A stretch of 64,000 nucleotides of DNA, from contig NZ_MSKL01000008.1 in the NCBI RefSeq assembly GCF_001937665.1, forward strand, positions 114,537-178,536, read 5' to 3'. Position numbers and translations under genes: made by a program. Positions 1 to 8,763 of the stretch are shown here, piece after piece; the stretch's first letter is position 1; the number at the start of each line of letters is the position of its first letter. The notes beneath the pieces are model-generated. The model saw only the letters and a program-made list of their open reading frames with translations. It was not told where the DNA came from and did no database searches. The stretch is from Actinomyces oris. GTDB lineage: Bacteria > Actinomycetota > Actinomycetes > Actinomycetales > Actinomycetaceae.

Positions 1-217
1 CGTGCTTGATGGACAGCTCGCGAGCGAGGATGACGCCTTCGGTCTTGTAGCCGATGTCGAGGAGGACCTCATCACGGTCGACCTTGACGACAGTGCCCTC
101 GACGATATCGCCGTCATCGAAGTACTTGATGGTCTCGTCAACAGCGGCGAGGATCTCCTCGGTCGAACCGATGTCGTTGACGGCGACCGGGGCGGGGCTG
201 GGCGTAGTGGTTGTCAT
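1..217 (-). CDS. rpsA: 30S ribosomal protein S1, N-terminal part (cut by window edge)
   Basis: The first 72 residues are visible, starting at ATG 217. The sequence TEEILAAVDETIKYFDDGDIVEGTVVKVD followed by DEVLLDIGYKTEGVI is split here only for brevity and is the first S1 RNA-binding repeat typical of actinobacterial S1. S1 binds mRNA on the small ribosomal subunit. A GGAG stretch lies about ten bases upstream of the ATG. The gene follows polA on the same strand, the order also known from mycobacteria (polA-rpsA), which supports the call. The rest of the protein lies beyond position 1. Confidence 0.93.
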   Translation of the reverse strand, partial: MTTTTPSPAPVAVNDIGSTEEILAAVDETIKYFDDGDIVEGTVVKVDRDEVLLDIGYKTEGVILARELSIKH

Positions 218-528
218 TGAGTGGATGCTCCGAATGCGGATAGTTGGATCGGGTTGATAGGGACCGCACGCTCCCCAGTGACGTGAATCAGCCCGGACCA
301 ATTCATCATCCTGGTTGGATTACTCTCATAGGAGACGCCCAGGAGCGCACGAGTGAACCTTAGCAGTACGTGACGAATCCGTAACTAGACGATGCTCAAG
401 CATTATCCCGTATGTGCGTGCAATCGCTCACGTCATCTGACAACTAGGTGTCGAAAGGATGACGCGACGATCTCATTCACATATCAACGGCTTCTTCGGG
501 CGATGATCGAGGGTCCTGGAGAGGGTCT
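218..528. other. polA-rpsA intergenic region
   Basis: About 310 bases without a convincing gene. It must hold the rpsA leader and promoter (minus strand), since polA ends at 529 in the same direction. An A+T-richer stretch around 370-420 contains minus-strand TAAT/GATAAT-like hexamers that could be a -10 element, but no well-spaced -35 could be picked by eye. No RNA gene was recognised. Confidence 0.4.
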
Positions 529-3366
529 CTAGTGGGCAGCCTCACGCCAGGTGCGCCCTCGTCCGACAGCGACGTCCAGTGGGACCGAGAGCTCGGCCGC
601 CCCGCCCATCTGCTCCTTGAGGAGGCTCTCGACCGTCTCGGCCTCTCCAGGCGCGACCTCGATGAGGAGCTCGTCGTGGATCTGCAGGAGGATACGACTG
701 CTCAGTGCCCGCTCGGTCAGCGCGCTGTCGACGTCGATCATGGCCTTCTTGACGATATCTGCGGCACTGCCCTGAATAGGAGCATTGAGCGCGGCCCGCT
801 CAGCCATCTCACGGCGCTGTCGGTTGTCGCTGGTCAGATCGGGCAGGTAGCGGCGGCGCCCGAACATCGTCTCGGTGTATCCGTCCCGGCGCGCCTGCTC
901 CACCACGGACTCCAGGTAGTCGTGAACCTTTCCGAACCTGGCGAAGTAGGCGTTCCTCAGGTCCGCCGCCTCGGCGTTGTCGATACCGAGCTGACGAGCC
1001 AGTCCGAAGGTGGACAGACCGTAGGCCAGTCCATAGCTCATGGCCTTGACGTGGCTGCGCTGCTGGGCGCTCACGTCCTCGACCTCGATGCCGTGGACCA
1101 GGGCGGCAACGTAGCGGTGCAGGTCCTCCCCGCTGCGGAAGGCCTCGATCAGCGCCTGGTCTCCGGACAGGTGCGCCATGATGCGCATCTCGATCTGCGA
1201 GTAGTCGGCGGTCATGAGGCACTCGTAGCCCTCACCGACGGCGAAGGCCTCACGGATACGCATCCCCTCCTCGTGACGGGCCGGGATGTTCTGCAGGTTG
1301 GGGTCGGTCGATGACAGGCGCCCGGTGGCGGCGATGGTCTGCTGGAAGGTGGTGTGGATGCGCCCGTCGGCCTGGATCGCCTTGCGCAGTCCCTCGACCG
1401 TCTGCCGCAGCTTGATGGCGTCGCGGTGCTCAAGAAGGTGCTCCAGGAAGGGGTGGGAGGTCTTGGCGTACAGCCCGGCCAGGGCATCGGCGTCGGTGGT
1501 GTAGCCGGTCTTGGTCTTGCGGGTCTTGGGCATCTTCAGCTCGTCGAACAGGACGGCTTGGAGCTGTTTGGGGCTGGAGAGGTTGAGCTCTCGCCCTGCG
1601 GCGGCGTAGGCGCCCTCGGCGGCGTGGGTCACGCGGGCGTCGAGCTCGGTCTCGCGGGCTGCGAGCACGGCGTCGTCGACGGCGATGCCGGCGTCCTCCA
1701 TGACGGTCAGGGTCGCGGCCACGGGCATCTCCAGGTCGGTGAACAGTCCCACGGCGTCGCGAGCGGCCATCTGCTCATCGAGCACGACCTGGAGCGGGAG
1801 CAGGACAGCGGCCCGACGCGCACTGGCCAGGTGGGCCGTGGGAACGGCGTCGGAGGCGAGGGCCTCGAGGTCGAAGGCGCTCTGGGAGTCACCGGGACCG
1901 CTGTCGGCCGAGGCGCCGCCCTCATTGACGGCGGCCAGATCGATGCCGAGCCAGCGCTGGGTGAGAGTATCGACGTCGTAGCTGCGCTGCTCAGGACGGC
2001 ACAGGTAACCGGCCAGGGAGGGATCGGCGACGACGCCGTCCAGCGTGAGTCCCCGGGCGTTCAGTGCGTGCCAGCTTCCCTTGGCATCGGCCACCAGCTT
2101 GGGGCGGTCCACGTCGGCCAGGAGCCGGGCCAGGGCCGCTTCGTCCTCGGGCAGGATCTCGGTGAGGTCGATGACGACCGCCCGAGAGCCGTCGGACAAC
2201 GAGACGAGCGCGGCATCACCCTCGACGGGTCTGAGGACGCCGACAACATCGACACCGAGGGGACGGGAACCGTCTCCGTCGGCCGACGACAGGCCGGCCT
2301 CCAACCACTGTGACAGGTGACCCGCGGCAAGATCATGCCCCAGCGAGACGATCTCCAGATCGCTCAGCGCGCTCAGGGCGCCGGTTCCCTCTCCCTCACC
2401 CGGCTCGGCATGATCGGAGGTGTCGGTGAAGCTCAGGATGCGCAGCGCCCGCTGGTGCAGGGTGCGGAACTCCAGGGTCTCGAACACGCGTGCCAGGCCG
2501 GCGCGGTCGGCGCCCGGGAGGCGCAGGTCGGTGCGGGGAACGACGCCGAGATCCAGGTCGGTGAGCAGGTGGTTGAGGCGGCGGTTGCGCATGACGTCGT
2601 CGAGGTGATCGCGCAGGGCCTGTCCGGCCTTGCCCTTGATCTGATCCGCATGAGCGATGACGCCGTCGAGCCCGTCGTAGAGGTTGAGCCACTTGGCGGC
2701 GGTCTTGGGGCCCACGCCCGGGACTCCGGGAAGGTTGTCACTGGTCTCCCCCACGAGGGCGGCGAGGTGGGGGTAGCGATCGGGCGTCACCCCGTAACGC
2801 TCCTCCACTTCGTGGGGCGTCATGCGACGCAGCGTTGAGACGCCCTTGACCGGGTAGAGCACCGTGCACTGCTCAGTGACCATCTGGAAGGAGTCGCGGT
2901 CTCCGGAGCAGATGAGAACCTCCATGCCCTCGGCCTGGGCCGAGGTCGCCAGGGTGGCCAGGATGTCGTCGGCCTCGTAGCCCGGTGCGGTGATCGCCTT
3001 GACGCCCATGGCCTCCAGGACCTCCTGGATGAGCTCGACCTGCCCGAGGAAGGGCTGCGGCGTCTCATCGCGGGTCCCCTTGTACTCGGCATACTCCTCT
3101 GTACGGAAGGTGCCTCCCGGCAGGTCGAAGGCGACCGCCACGTGCGTCGGCTGCTCGTTGTCCAGCAGCGAGAGGAACATGGAGACGAAGCCGTGGACGG
3201 CGTTGGTCGACTGACCGGTCGACGTCGTGAAGTTGTCGACGGGCAGCGCGTAGAAGGCGCGGAAGGCCATCGAGTGTCCGTCGATGAGAAGAAGCCTCTC
3301 GGGAACCGGTTCCGAGGTGGGCTGAGGTGTTGGGCTCGTCGCAGGGCTGGTCGCAGTGGTGCTCAC
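529..3366 (-). CDS. polA: DNA polymerase I
   Basis: 945 residues, the usual PolA length. The N-terminal 5'-nuclease domain begins with LLLIDGHSMAFRAFYAL and contains the GYEADDILATLA metal-site motif. The polymerase domain shows motif A (DYSQIEMR near residue 719), the O-helix (KAMSYGLAYGL near 773) and motif C (QIHDELLIEV near 894). The O-helix carries Tyr at the position that is Phe in E. coli, as in mycobacterial PolA; in known enzymes Tyr here gives less discrimination against dideoxynucleotides. The middle region lacks obvious 3'-5' exonuclease acidic motifs, as is normal in actinobacteria. Role: gap filling and Okazaki fragment processing. It reads away from the plus-strand thioesterase gene, 17 bp apart. 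Confidence 0.97.
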   Translation of the reverse strand: MSTTATSPATSPTPQPTSEPVPERLLLIDGHSMAFRAFYALPVDNFTTSTGQSTNAVHGFVSMFLSLLDNEQPTHVAVAFDLPGGTFRTEEYAEYKGTRDETPQPFLGQVELIQEVLEAMGVKAITAPGYEADDILATLATSAQAEGMEVLICSGDRDSFQMVTEQCTVLYPVKGVSTLRRMTPHEVEERYGVTPDRYPHLAALVGETSDNLPGVPGVGPKTAAKWLNLYDGLDGVIAHADQIKGKAGQALRDHLDDVMRNRRLNHLLTDLDLGVVPRTDLRLPGADRAGLARVFETLEFRTLHQRALRILSFTDTSDHAEPGEGEGTGALSALSDLEIVSLGHDLAAGHLSQWLEAGLSSADGDGSRPLGVDVVGVLRPVEGDAALVSLSDGSRAVVIDLTEILPEDEAALARLLADVDRPKLVADAKGSWHALNARGLTLDGVVADPSLAGYLCRPEQRSYDVDTLTQRWLGIDLAAVNEGGASADSGPGDSQSAFDLEALASDAVPTAHLASARRAAVLLPLQVVLDEQMAARDAVGLFTDLEMPVAATLTVMEDAGIAVDDAVLAARETELDARVTHAAEGAYAAAGRELNLSSPKQLQAVLFDELKMPKTRKTKTGYTTDADALAGLYAKTSHPFLEHLLEHRDAIKLRQTVEGLRKAIQADGRIHTTFQQTIAATGRLSSTDPNLQNIPARHEEGMRIREAFAVGEGYECLMTADYSQIEMRIMAHLSGDQALIEAFRSGEDLHRYVAALVHGIEVEDVSAQQRSHVKAMSYGLAYGLSTFGLARQLGIDNAEAADLRNAYFARFGKVHDYLESVVEQARRDGYTETMFGRRRYLPDLTSDNRQRREMAERAALNAPIQGSAADIVKKAMIDVDSALTERALSSRILLQIHDELLIEVAPGEAETVESLLKEQMGGAAELSVPLDVAVGRGRTWREAAH

Positions 3367-3383
3367 CGTGCCAGCCTAGGCCC

Positions 3384-4022
3384 ATGAGCCATCCACAGTC
3401 CGACTCGCCCCTCTCCCCCATCAGCGTAGGAGAGTCCTGTGACTCTCATGCCTCCCCTGTCTCCGCCGACTCCCCCGGCTCACCGGCGGTCGTCGGGCCG
3501 CTGGGGCCCGTGGGCCGCGTCACTGCAGCCTCCTACTCGGGAGCGAGCGCCGCTGCCGTGGCCTTCCCGGACCCTTCCCGGCGCCCGTACCCCGACCCTC
3601 GTCCCGCGGGCTCCGCCGTCTCCGCCTCCTCGGCACTGCACGCGGTGCTGGAGGACAGTGAGGAGGGCACACTCATGGACACCCTCGGAATGGAGGTGGT
3701 GACTCGCGACGCGAACCTGACCGAAGTCAGGATGCCGGTCGATGGAGCACGGCAGGTCGTCGGAATCCTGCACGGCGGTGCCACTGCCGCGATCATCGAG
3801 ACGGCCGCCTCGGTGGCAGCGCGTGCGGCAGCGCCCGATGATGCCATCCCGGTCGGGGCGGAACTGACGGTCAGCCACCTGCGATCCGTGTCCCAGGGCT
3901 GGGTGAAGGCCACCGCCACTCCCCTGCACCGCGGCCGTCGTACCGTGGTCTACCAGGTCACGGTCACTGATGACGACGAGCGGACGATCGCCGTCGGAAC
4001 GCTGCGCAGTCTGTTCACCTGA
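3384..4022 (+). CDS. PaaI-type hotdog-fold thioesterase
   Basis: The C-terminal ~115 residues form a PaaI/YdiI-like hotdog domain: LGMEVVTRDANLTEVRMPV, then the active-site stretch GILHGGATAAIIETAAS, and a tail ending VGTLRSLFT. Such enzymes hydrolyse acyl-CoA thioesters; the substrate cannot be told. The start is uncertain. ATG 3384 gives 212 residues with a low-complexity Ser/Pro/Ala N-terminus of ~90 residues whose codons still have GC-rich third positions. ATG 3675 has a good GGAGG ribosome site but would remove the first helix. A thioesterase gene next to pdtaR and polA is common in actinobacteria. It is convergent with pdtaR, 22 bp apart. Confidence 0.85.
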   Translation: MSHPQSDSPLSPISVGESCDSHASPVSADSPGSPAVVGPLGPVGRVTAASYSGASAAAVAFPDPSRRPYPDPRPAGSAVSASSALHAVLEDSEEGTLMDTLGMEVVTRDANLTEVRMPVDGARQVVGILHGGATAAIIETAASVAARAAAPDDAIPVGAELTVSHLRSVSQGWVKATATPLHRGRRTVVYQVTVTDDDERTIAVGTLRSLFT

Positions 4023-4044
4023 CGCACCGCGCGACAGAAGACGA

Positions 4045-4653
4045 TCAGTCCTTCTTGGCGGCACCGACCTGCTCGATGACGGCGTCGGCCACCTCACGCA
4101 TGGTCAGACGCCGGTTCATGGAGGTCTTCTGCAGCCACCGGAATGCCTCCGGCTCGCTCAGCCCCATGCGCTCCATGAGCAGCCCCTTGGCCCGGTCGAC
4201 GCGTTTACGGGTCTCGAAGCGCTCGGTGAGGTCAGAAATCTCACTCTCGAGGGACAGGATCTCCTCGTGTCGCGACATGGCGATCTCAAGTGCCGGAATG
4301 AGGTCCGCCGGGGTGAAGGGCTTGACGACGTAGGCCATGGCGCCGGCGGCGCTGGCTCGTTCGACGAGCTCGGTCTGGGAGAAGGCGGTCAGCATGACGA
4401 CGGCGCAGTTGTGCTTCTCAAGAATCCTCTCCGCTGCGGTGATGCCGTCGGTCACCGGCATCTTGACGTCGAGAACGCACAGGTCAGGGGTGTGCTCGTC
4501 AGCCAGACGGACAGCCTCCTCCCCGTCTGCGGCCTCAGCGAGGATCTCGTACCCGGCGTCGGTGAGAGTCTCGACGATGTCAAGGCGGATGAGGGTCTCG
4601 TCCTCAGCGACGAGCACCCGGCGGGACTTGGTGGTGCTGGACTCATTGCTCAC
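4045..4653 (-). CDS. pdtaR: ANTAR-domain response regulator (PdtaR type)
   Basis: 202 residues. Receiver domain at about 10-130 with acidic pocket ED (17-18), phospho-acceptor Asp62 in VLDVKMP, and the conserved Lys111 in YVVKPFT. A linker helix leads to an ANTAR RNA-binding domain (about 140-195), recognisable by RVDRAKGLLMERMGLSEPEAFRWLQ. In mycobacteria PdtaR is phosphorylated by the histidine kinase PdtaS and acts on structured RNA rather than DNA. No partner kinase is in the window. The location between polA and the pyk/tRNA-Leu block matches the mycobacterial neighbourhood (Rv1626). Confidence 0.93.
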   Translation of the reverse strand: MSNESSTTKSRRVLVAEDETLIRLDIVETLTDAGYEILAEAADGEEAVRLADEHTPDLCVLDVKMPVTDGITAAERILEKHNCAVVMLTAFSQTELVERASAAGAMAYVVKPFTPADLIPALEIAMSRHEEILSLESEISDLTERFETRKRVDRAKGLLMERMGLSEPEAFRWLQKTSMNRRLTMREVADAVIEQVGAAKKD

Positions 4654-4707
4654 GGCTGTGATCCTAGTATGATCTCGCTGTTAGCGCCCCCGCAGAGCCG
4701 GCGGCGT

Positions 4708-4781
4708 GCCTCCGTAGCCCAATTGGCAGAGGCATCCGACTCAAAATCGGAGTGTTGTGGGTTCGAGTCCCACCGGAGGTA
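4708..4781 (+). tRNA. tRNA-Leu(CAA) with a short variable loop
   Basis: Folds as a cloverleaf: acceptor GCCTCCG/CGGAGGT with one G:U pair, D-arm with GCC/GGC, anticodon stem TCCGA/TCGGA, loop CTCAAAA with anticodon CAA at 4742-4744, T-arm GTGGG-TTCGAGT-CCCAC, discriminator A at 4781. The length is 74 nt and the variable loop is only GTGTT. Bacterial leucine tRNAs normally have a long variable arm, so this is a class I-shaped tRNA with a leucine anticodon. No CCA is encoded. A strong hairpin terminator follows 12 bp later. Confidence 0.9.
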
Positions 4782-4793
4782 CTCATGACTGAA

Positions 4794-4827
4794 GGGGGCT
4801 CCCACCATCTGGTGGGAGCCCCCTTTT
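4794..4827 (+). terminator. Rho-independent terminator after tRNA-Leu(CAA)
   Basis: Perfect 14-bp inverted repeat (4794-4807 and 4810-4823) with a 2-base loop, followed by TTTT on the plus strand. It separates the tRNA from the convergent pyk gene, which ends at 4840, and may stop transcription from both sides. Confidence 0.9.
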
Positions 4828-4839
4828 CAGCGGTGATGC

Positions 4840-6270
4840 TCAGATCTTGTAGTCACCCGTCTCACCGACGGTGTGGACGCGGATCGAGTTGGTCGAGCCA
4901 GGCGTGCCCGGAGGCATGCCGGCCACGATGACGACAGTGTCCCCGGGCTGGGCCAGGTGCTTGTCCTGAAGGATCTCATCGACCTGGGCCACCATCTCGT
5001 CAGTGTGCTCGACCTCGGGCACCTCGTAGCACTGCACGCCCCAGGAGACGGCGAGCTGGTTGCGTGTCTCATGCAGCGGGGTGAAGGCCAGCAGCGGAAG
5101 CGGAGAGCGCAGACGCGACAGGCGTCGGGCGGTGTCTCCGGACTGGGTGAAGGTCACCAGGTAGGTGACATCGAGGTGCTCACCCATCTCGGCGGCAGCG
5201 CGGGTCAGAGCCCCACCGCGCGTCTGCGGGTAGGAGCCCAGGCCGGGGATGCGCTCCCCTCCGTGCTCCTCGACGTTCTCGATAATGCTGGCCATGGTGC
5301 GCACGGCCTCGATGGGGTAGGCACCCACGGAGGTCTCACCGGAGAGCATGACGGCGTCAGCGCCGTCGAGAATCGCGTTGGCGCAGTCGGAGGCCTCAGC
5401 CCGAGTCGGCCGCGGGTTCTGAATCATGGACTCCAGGACCTGGGTGGCCACGATGACCGGCTTGGCCTGGCGACGAGCCAGCTCGATGGCACGCTTCTGC
5501 ACCAGCGGAACGGCCTCCAGGGGCATCTCCACACCGAGGTCACCGCGGGCCACCATGATGCCGTCAAAGGTGGAGACGATGTCGAAGAGGTTCTCCACCG
5601 CCTGGGGCTTCTCGATCTTGGCGATGACCGGAATACGCACACCGACCTCGTCCATGATCTCGTGGACGTCCTTGATGTCGTCGGCGTCGCGCACGAAGGA
5701 CAGGGCGATGAGATCGGCACCGATCTTGAGGGCCCAGCGCAGGTCCTCGCGGTCCTTCTCGCTGAGGGCCGGGACGGAGACGGCGACGCCGGGCAGGTTG
5801 ATGCCCTTGTTGTTGGAGACGTAGCCGGGCACCTCGACCTTGGTGACAACGTCGGTGTCGGTGACGGCCACGACGCGAACCGCGACGTTGCCGTCGTCGA
5901 TGAGGAGCCGGTCGCCGGGGCGGCAGTCGCCGGGAAGCCCCTTGAAGGTGGTGGAGGCGCGCTTGACGGTGCCGAGGACGTCGTCGATGGTGATCGTGAA
6001 CTCGTCGCCCTTGTTGAGCATGACCTTCTGGTCATCGACGAAACGCCCCAGGCGGATCTTGGGGCCCTGGAGGTCGACCAGGATGGCGATGGCCCGACCG
6101 GAGGCGGCGGCTGCCTCGCGGATGCGGGCAATGACCTCCTCCTGGTCCTCGGCGCGACCGTGGGAGCGGTTGATGCGCGCCACGTTCATGCCGGCGTCCA
6201 CGAGCGCTTGCACCTGCTCGGGGGAGTCAGTAGCGGGTCCGAGGGTACATACGATCTTGGCTCTACGCAT
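4840..6270 (-). CDS. pyk: pyruvate kinase
   Basis: 476 residues, full length. The start MRRAKIVCTLGPATDSPEQV is the family signature. Substrate and metal residues lie in VARGDLGVEMP (near 240), preceded by the catalytic Lys in VIAKIEKPQAVENL; the MLSGETSVGAYP loop is near 307, and the B domain is inserted after LVDLQGPKIRLG. It converts phosphoenolpyruvate and ADP to pyruvate and ATP at the end of glycolysis. It is flanked by lgt upstream, as in other actinobacteria. Confidence 0.97.
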   Translation of the reverse strand: MRRAKIVCTLGPATDSPEQVQALVDAGMNVARINRSHGRAEDQEEVIARIREAAAASGRAIAILVDLQGPKIRLGRFVDDQKVMLNKGDEFTITIDDVLGTVKRASTTFKGLPGDCRPGDRLLIDDGNVAVRVVAVTDTDVVTKVEVPGYVSNNKGINLPGVAVSVPALSEKDREDLRWALKIGADLIALSFVRDADDIKDVHEIMDEVGVRIPVIAKIEKPQAVENLFDIVSTFDGIMVARGDLGVEMPLEAVPLVQKRAIELARRQAKPVIVATQVLESMIQNPRPTRAEASDCANAILDGADAVMLSGETSVGAYPIEAVRTMASIIENVEEHGGERIPGLGSYPQTRGGALTRAAAEMGEHLDVTYLVTFTQSGDTARRLSRLRSPLPLLAFTPLHETRNQLAVSWGVQCYEVPEVEHTDEMVAQVDEILQDKHLAQPGDTVVIVAGMPPGTPGSTNSIRVHTVGETGDYKI

Positions 6271-6395
6271 GGGTTCAGAATACGGGACTCCCGGCCCTGT
6301 GCACGAGGACGAATCCCGTCACTCGTCAGGTTGCGACCATCCTCACCCGGTTCTCCGCCGCCTCAGTGACGGGCCGGTCCCCGATGATTCAGTCC

Positions 6396-7433
6396 CTACA
6401 ACACATCCGTCTGGTCCGGAACGGCCGACGCCACGGCCGCGGATTCTGACGGCGAGACGCCTTCAGGCGAGTCGTCCTCAGCGGAGTCGTCCTCCTCACG
6501 CTCCGAGCGCCCCTTCCTCGCTCCGCGCCCCGGCCTGTCGATGGCGTCACTGAGGGGACGCCGGGAGGTGAGGGCCAGCCCGATGGCGCCGACGAGGAAG
6601 ATGACGATGGAGGTCCACACGTTCAGTCGCAGACCGAGGATCGTCTCGGCCTCATCGATGCGCAGCATCTCGATCCACACCCGGCCGGCGGTGTAGACCA
6701 TGAGGTAGATCCACAGCAGTCTCCCGCCCGTGACCCCGCTGCTGGCAACCATCCTTCTCCCGATCCACACCAGAAGGACGGCCCCGGCCAAGTTCCACAG
6801 GGCCTCATAGAGGAAGGTCGGATGAAACAGGGTCCCGGGCGGGTAGGTGGAACCTGCTGGAAGATGAGCGTCGTCGATCCGCAGTCCCCAGGGCAGAGTC
6901 GTCGGGGCGCCGTAGAGCTCCTGGTTGAACCAGTTTCCCAGTCGACCGATCGCCTGAGCGACCAGCAGCGTCGGGGCGACGGCGTCGGCCAGCGGAGCCA
7001 CACGCAGGCCACGATGGCGCAGGAGGAGTACCCCGGCCAGGACTCCACCGGCGATGCCTCCCCAGATTCCCAGGCCCCCCTGCCATGTCTGGGGGATACG
7101 GGACAGGTCTCCGTTGGGGCCGAAGTAGTCGTCGGGTGAGGAGATCACGTGGTAAAGACGAGCACCCACGATTCCAGCGGGGACGGCCACGATGGCGACA
7201 TCGAGGACCACCTCCGGCCTGCCTCCTCCGGCCCGGTAGCGTCGGTCCGACCACCACACGGCCACGAAGACCCCGGTGAGAATGCACAACGCGTAGGCCC
7301 GGACCGGGATGGGCCCGAGGTACCAGACGGCCGAGGACGGGCTCGGTATGCCTGCGGGCAGCACGGCCGCGACCGGCATCGTCAGCATTGTTGACATCGT
7401 TGGCATCATGGCGGAAAGCGGTGCGACAGGCAC
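6396..7433 (-). CDS. lgt: prolipoprotein diacylglyceryl transferase
   Basis: 345 residues with about seven membrane helices. Family motifs are visible: IPVRAYALCILTGV at the first helix, GARLYHV, the Lgt signature around IGRLGNWFNQELYG, and HPTFLYEALWNL. The enzyme transfers diacylglycerol from phosphatidylglycerol to the lipobox cysteine of prolipoproteins at the membrane. The C-terminal ~60 residues are charged and low-complexity (Asp/Glu/Ser). The GTG at 7433 directly follows the trpC stop codon, with AGAGG upstream, so the two are probably coupled; the ATGs eight to nine codons further in are alternatives. Confidence 0.95.
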   Translation of the reverse strand: MPVAPLSAMMPTMSTMLTMPVAAVLPAGIPSPSSAVWYLGPIPVRAYALCILTGVFVAVWWSDRRYRAGGGRPEVVLDVAIVAVPAGIVGARLYHVISSPDDYFGPNGDLSRIPQTWQGGLGIWGGIAGGVLAGVLLLRHRGLRVAPLADAVAPTLLVAQAIGRLGNWFNQELYGAPTTLPWGLRIDDAHLPAGSTYPPGTLFHPTFLYEALWNLAGAVLLVWIGRRMVASSGVTGGRLLWIYLMVYTAGRVWIEMLRIDEAETILGLRLNVWTSIVIFLVGAIGLALTSRRPLSDAIDRPGRGARKGRSEREEDDSAEDDSPEGVSPSESAAVASAVPDQTDVL

Positions 7434-8258
7434 TCAGAGAACCTCTCGATGGGCGGAGGGGATCAGTGCCGGATGGGCGCCGGCGGCGACCAGCTCGGCG
7501 ACGAACTGCTGGGGGTCGGTGGAGCGGATGATGGCCTCACCGACGAGGACGACGTCGGCGCCGCAGCGCGCGAAACTCATGACGTCGTGCGGCCCTCTGA
7601 CTCCTCCGGCTGCGATCCGCACGACCTGAGGCGGTAGAACGTCAGTGACCTGATCGAACATGCTGCAGTCGACGGCCAGGGTCTCAGGATCCCGGGTGTC
7701 GATGGCGACGATGCAGGCGCCTGCATCAACAGCGGTCAGCGCCTCACGGCGGGTGCGAGCTTCGACGACGGCACCCATCCCCAGGGAGTGGACCCGCTCG
7801 ATGAGCCCTTCGAGCACCAGGGTCTCGAGGCGGGCGTCGAGCATGAGCAGATCGGCGCCGTGAGCCCGGGCCTCGTGCACCTGGTAGGGAGTGACCACCA
7901 GGTCGTTGGCGAGGACGGGAAGATCCACCGAGGCCCTGACGGCATCCAGGTCCTTGAGAGAGCCTCGCGTGGCGCTCGGCCCCGTGACCACTGAGACGCA
8001 GGCGGCACCGCCGGCGGCGTAGAAGCAGGCCAGCATCCCCGGATCCCCAACGCCGCTGAGGTCGGCGAACGTGGCCGTTGAGCGCTTGACCTCGGCGATC
8101 ACCGTGACCGCCCGGTCATCGGTGCGCAAGCTGGGCAGGGCACTGATGGCACCGGGGACCAGGCGGGAGGCCTCTCGCAGACTGGACAGGGGAACCAGAG
8201 AAGCGCGACGGTCGGCGGCCGCCTTGGCCTCGGCCACCATCGCCTCGAACGAGGTCAT
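7434..8258 (-). CDS. trpC: indole-3-glycerol phosphate synthase
   Basis: 274 residues from ATG 8258, chosen because GGAGGTG lies just upstream and the product then has family length. The TIM-barrel signatures are VIAEVKRSTATFADL near the N-terminus, then VLANDLVVTPYQVHEARAHGAD, GAVVEARTRREAL and VRIAAGGVRGPHDV. It closes the indole ring from CdRP in tryptophan synthesis. The usual actinobacterial neighbours trpE, trpB and trpA are not present here; lgt follows at once and hisI precedes. Confidence 0.93.
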   Translation of the reverse strand: MTSFEAMVAEAKAAADRRASLVPLSSLREASRLVPGAISALPSLRTDDRAVTVIAEVKRSTATFADLSGVGDPGMLACFYAAGGAACVSVVTGPSATRGSLKDLDAVRASVDLPVLANDLVVTPYQVHEARAHGADLLMLDARLETLVLEGLIERVHSLGMGAVVEARTRREALTAVDAGACIVAIDTRDPETLAVDCSMFDQVTDVLPPQVVRIAAGGVRGPHDVMSFARCGADVVLVGEAIIRSTDPQQFVAELVAAGAHPALIPSAHREVL

Positions 8259-8373
8259 CACACACCTCCCCGATCTCGCCTGCCGGCGCTCCGGAAGGGC
8301 GCCTGTCTGTATCCATCGTGACGGTCCGAGGCCGTCTGTTGCAAATCGCCAAACCTTGCTGGCCGAGGAGCGG

Positions 8374-8751
8374 TCAGCAGGGACGCTCTCCCACGTGCGC
8401 CCCCAGATCACCACCGGTGAGGAAACAGCTGCGCTCACCGGTGTGGCAGGCCGCTCCGACCTGATCGACCTCGATCAGGAGCGCGTCGCCATCGCAGTCC
8501 AGATGGACGGACTTGACATACTGCGCGTGTCCGGACGTGTCCCCCTTGCGCCAGTACTCACGGCGAGACCGTGACCAGAAAGTCACGCGCCCCTCTGCCA
8601 GGGTGCGACGAAGCGCTTCATCATCCATCCACCCCACCATGAGGACCTCACGTGAGTCGTGCTGCTGGATAACGGCGCAGACCAGTCCGTCGGCGTTGCG
8701 CTTCAGACGCGCAGAGATCTGAGAATCGAGAGCCACGACTGCATTATGCAC
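8374..8751 (-). CDS. hisI: phosphoribosyl-AMP cyclohydrolase
   Basis: 125 residues from GTG 8751. Contains the family core: [24 protein letters not shown], then [18 protein letters not shown], and the metal-binding segment with [24 protein letters not shown] (Cys ligands). It opens the adenine ring in step three of histidine synthesis. It is the single-function form without a HisE domain. It lies between a DUF2752 gene and trpC in one minus-strand run; hisF is 1.5 kb upstream. Confidence 0.95.
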   Translation of the reverse strand: MHNAVVALDSQISARLKRNADGLVCAVIQQHDSREVLMVGWMDDEALRRTLAEGRVTFWSRSRREYWRKGDTSGHAQYVKSVHLDCDGDALLIEVDQVGAACHTGERSCFLTGGDLGAHVGERPC

Positions 8752-8763
8752 GCGAGGAGCCCC

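Noticed and set aside
218..528. Riboswitch upstream of rpsA
   Set aside because: No recognisable riboswitch core or extensive base pairing seen by eye.
4873..6369. 498-codon plus-strand frame opposite pyk
   Set aside because: Antisense shadow of pyk caused by high GC; the Gly/Asp/Val-rich product has no family features.
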